From CAKSHP01 sp045590935 (GTDB lineage Bacteria > Bacillota > Clostridia > UBA1381 > UMGS1253): a stretch of 14,294 nucleotides of DNA. Each line of letters opens with the position of its first letter. Position 1 is the stretch's first letter. The stretch is from NCBI GenBank assembly GCA_045590935.1, contig JAZNSA010000010.1:1-14294 (forward strand), in the 5' to 3' direction. Below the pieces are notes generated by a model, which was not told the DNA's origin, did no database searches, and was given only the letters and a program-made list of their open reading frames with translations. Shown here in pieces: positions 13,440 through 14,294 of this stretch. Both the position numbers and the translations under genes were made by a program.

Positions 13440-13754
13440 TTATTCATCACTTTCTTCCTTATTTTGAGTGAAATTTCTTGATGCTGCTTTCATTTTATTA
13501 ATCGGAATATTTGCAACAAGTGCAGGAACAAGCCTTTCTCCATCCTCACTATGAGTTCTTGTTACTGCAATATCAAGTTCATCCTGTTCTATTTCGATAT
13601 ATTTTGAAATAACATCCATAATCTCACCTTTTAGATGCTCTAAAAACTCTGGCGAAACTCCGGCTCTGTCGTGAAGCAATACAAGCTGTAATCTTTCTTT
13701 TGCATCATTCTTTGAACCTTTATTTTTATTTTTAAATAAACCAAAGAAATCCAT
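13440..13754 (-). CDS. minE: Cell division topological specificity factor MinE
   Basis: MinE stimulates the MinD ATPase at the membrane and drives the oscillation that keeps the division site at mid-cell. The 104-aa protein has the short amphipathic membrane-binding N-terminus (MDFFGLFKNKN), the anti-MinCD segment KERLQLVLLHDRAGVSPEF (24-42) and the C-terminal topological specificity domain with the IEIEQDELDIAVTR strand. The ribosome site AGGA lies 7 nt before the ATG. It lies 97 nt after minD and 34 nt before mgsA. Confidence 0.96.
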   Translation of the reverse strand: MDFFGLFKNKNKGSKNDAKERLQLVLLHDRAGVSPEFLEHLKGEIMDVISKYIEIEQDELDIAVTRTHSEDGERLVPALVANIPINKMKAASRNFTQNKEESDE

Positions 13755-13797
13755 ACTATAATCCTAGCCTTTCTGCCCGTACTTTTTTTAATCGTAC

Positions 13798-13826
13798 ATT
13801 TTACACGGACTCAAAAACGTACACAA
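13798..13826 (-). promoter_or_regulatory. Possible internal promoter upstream of minE
   Basis: In the 97-nt minD-minE gap, TTGTGT (13821-13826) and TAAAAT (13798-13803) lie 17 nt apart on the minus strand. The -10 is good and the -35 weak. The gap also holds three copies of CGTAC on the plus strand. A separate minE-mgsA transcript is possible. Confidence 0.25.
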
Positions 13827-13851
13827 AATAAGCAATTACTTCTTACAGCGA

Positions 13852-14294
13852 TTATGCTTTCTTAGAAGAAAAAATCTTTTTAACCTTATCAAAAAATGTT
13901 GGCTCGTCCATATCCAACAAAGCAACATCCTCGCCTAAAATTCTTGATGTAATATTTCTGTATGCCTGTCCTGCTTTTGACTTATCGCTTGCAACAGCAG
14001 GCTCACCTCTGTTAGTTGAAACAATAATATTCTCATCATCAGGAACAACGCCCAAAAGATTAATCGACAAAATATCCAAAATATCATCAATATTCATCAT
14101 ATCGCCTTTTTTAACCATTGACGGACGCAAACGATTAATAATAAGCTGCGGGTTAGAAATTTCATTAGCCTCTAAAAGCCCAATAATTCTATCCGCATCA
14201 CGAACGGCACTAACCTCAGGAGTTGTTACAACAAATCCCTTATCTGCGCCGGCAACTGCATTCTTAAAGCCCTGCTCAATACCTGCCGGACAGT
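13852..14294 (-). CDS. minD: Septum site-determining protein MinD (5' end cut by window edge)
   Basis: MinD is a ParA/MinD-type ATPase that binds the membrane as an ATP dimer and recruits MinC. The visible part is the last 146 residues. It opens with CPAGIEQGF, the conserved motif after Walker B. It continues through AGADKGFVVTTPEVSAVRDADRI and LIINRLRP, and ends in a basic amphipathic membrane-targeting helix (FFDKVKKIFSSKKA). The Walker A region lies outside the window. minC is probably upstream, beyond the edge. The next gene, minE, is in the same direction. Confidence 0.96.
   Translation of the reverse strand, partial: CPAGIEQGFKNAVAGADKGFVVTTPEVSAVRDADRIIGLLEANEISNPQLIINRLRPSMVKKGDMMNIDDILDILSINLLGVVPDDENIIVSTNRGEPAVASDKSKAGQAYRNITSRILGEDVALLDMDEPTFFDKVKKIFSSKKA

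Noticed and set aside
1..14294. Search for CRISPR arrays, tRNAs, insertion sequences and phage attachment sites
   Set aside because: No regularly spaced repeats of CRISPR length, no cloverleaf, no transposase or integrase frame and no long flanking direct repeats were seen by eye.

Overview
This is an AT-rich (mostly 35-45% GC) chromosomal segment that looks like a member of the Clostridia. The order rimP-nusA-ylxR-ylxQ-infB is the standard Firmicutes translation/transcription operon. A minD-minE-mgsA cluster with a true MinE argues against Bacillus-type Firmicutes, which lack MinE. Strong GGAGG ribosome sites, consensus sigma-A promoters and several TTG/GTG starts fit the same group. There is no insertion sequence, integrase, tRNA, rRNA or CRISPR array in the window.

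Layout. (1) 1-4486, minus strand: rimP, nusA, ylxR, ylxQ and a 3'-truncated infB, read from one consensus promoter at 4458-4486 through a leader of about 100 nt with a strong hairpin. (2) 4671-10438, plus strand, divergent from rimP: a class A penicillin-binding protein, an unrecognised single-pass membrane protein of 593 aa, radA, and a small DUF1292 (YrzB-like) protein, with gaps of 41-56 nt that suggest one operon. (3) 10486-10729, plus strand: a consensus promoter followed by a rod-shaped non-coding RNA of about 210 nt that I read as 6S RNA. (4) 10733-11593, minus: a membrane-anchored NodB-type polysaccharide deacetylase that converges on the 6S gene with only 3 nt between them. (5) 11670-12508, minus: two overlapping small genes of unknown function, a winged-helix protein and a helix-turn-helix protein, resembling phage or plasmid replication/regulation genes. 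(6) 12509-13000: a 492-nt intergenic region with the mgsA terminator, a perfect TTGACA/17/TATAAT promoter, a LexA-type SOS box at its start site, and a leader of about 320 nt rich in hairpins that points at the two small genes. (7) 13001-14294, minus: mgsA, minE and the 3' part of minD.

How it fits together. Most of the window is housekeeping: translation initiation and ribosome maturation (rimP, infB), transcription elongation/termination (nusA), peptidoglycan synthesis (PBP), recombination repair (radA), division-site selection (minD/minE), and control of RNA polymerase by 6S RNA. The part that does not fit a known module is the probable SOS-controlled promoter, structured leader and two-gene unit at 11670-12863. 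It is the best candidate for something undescribed.
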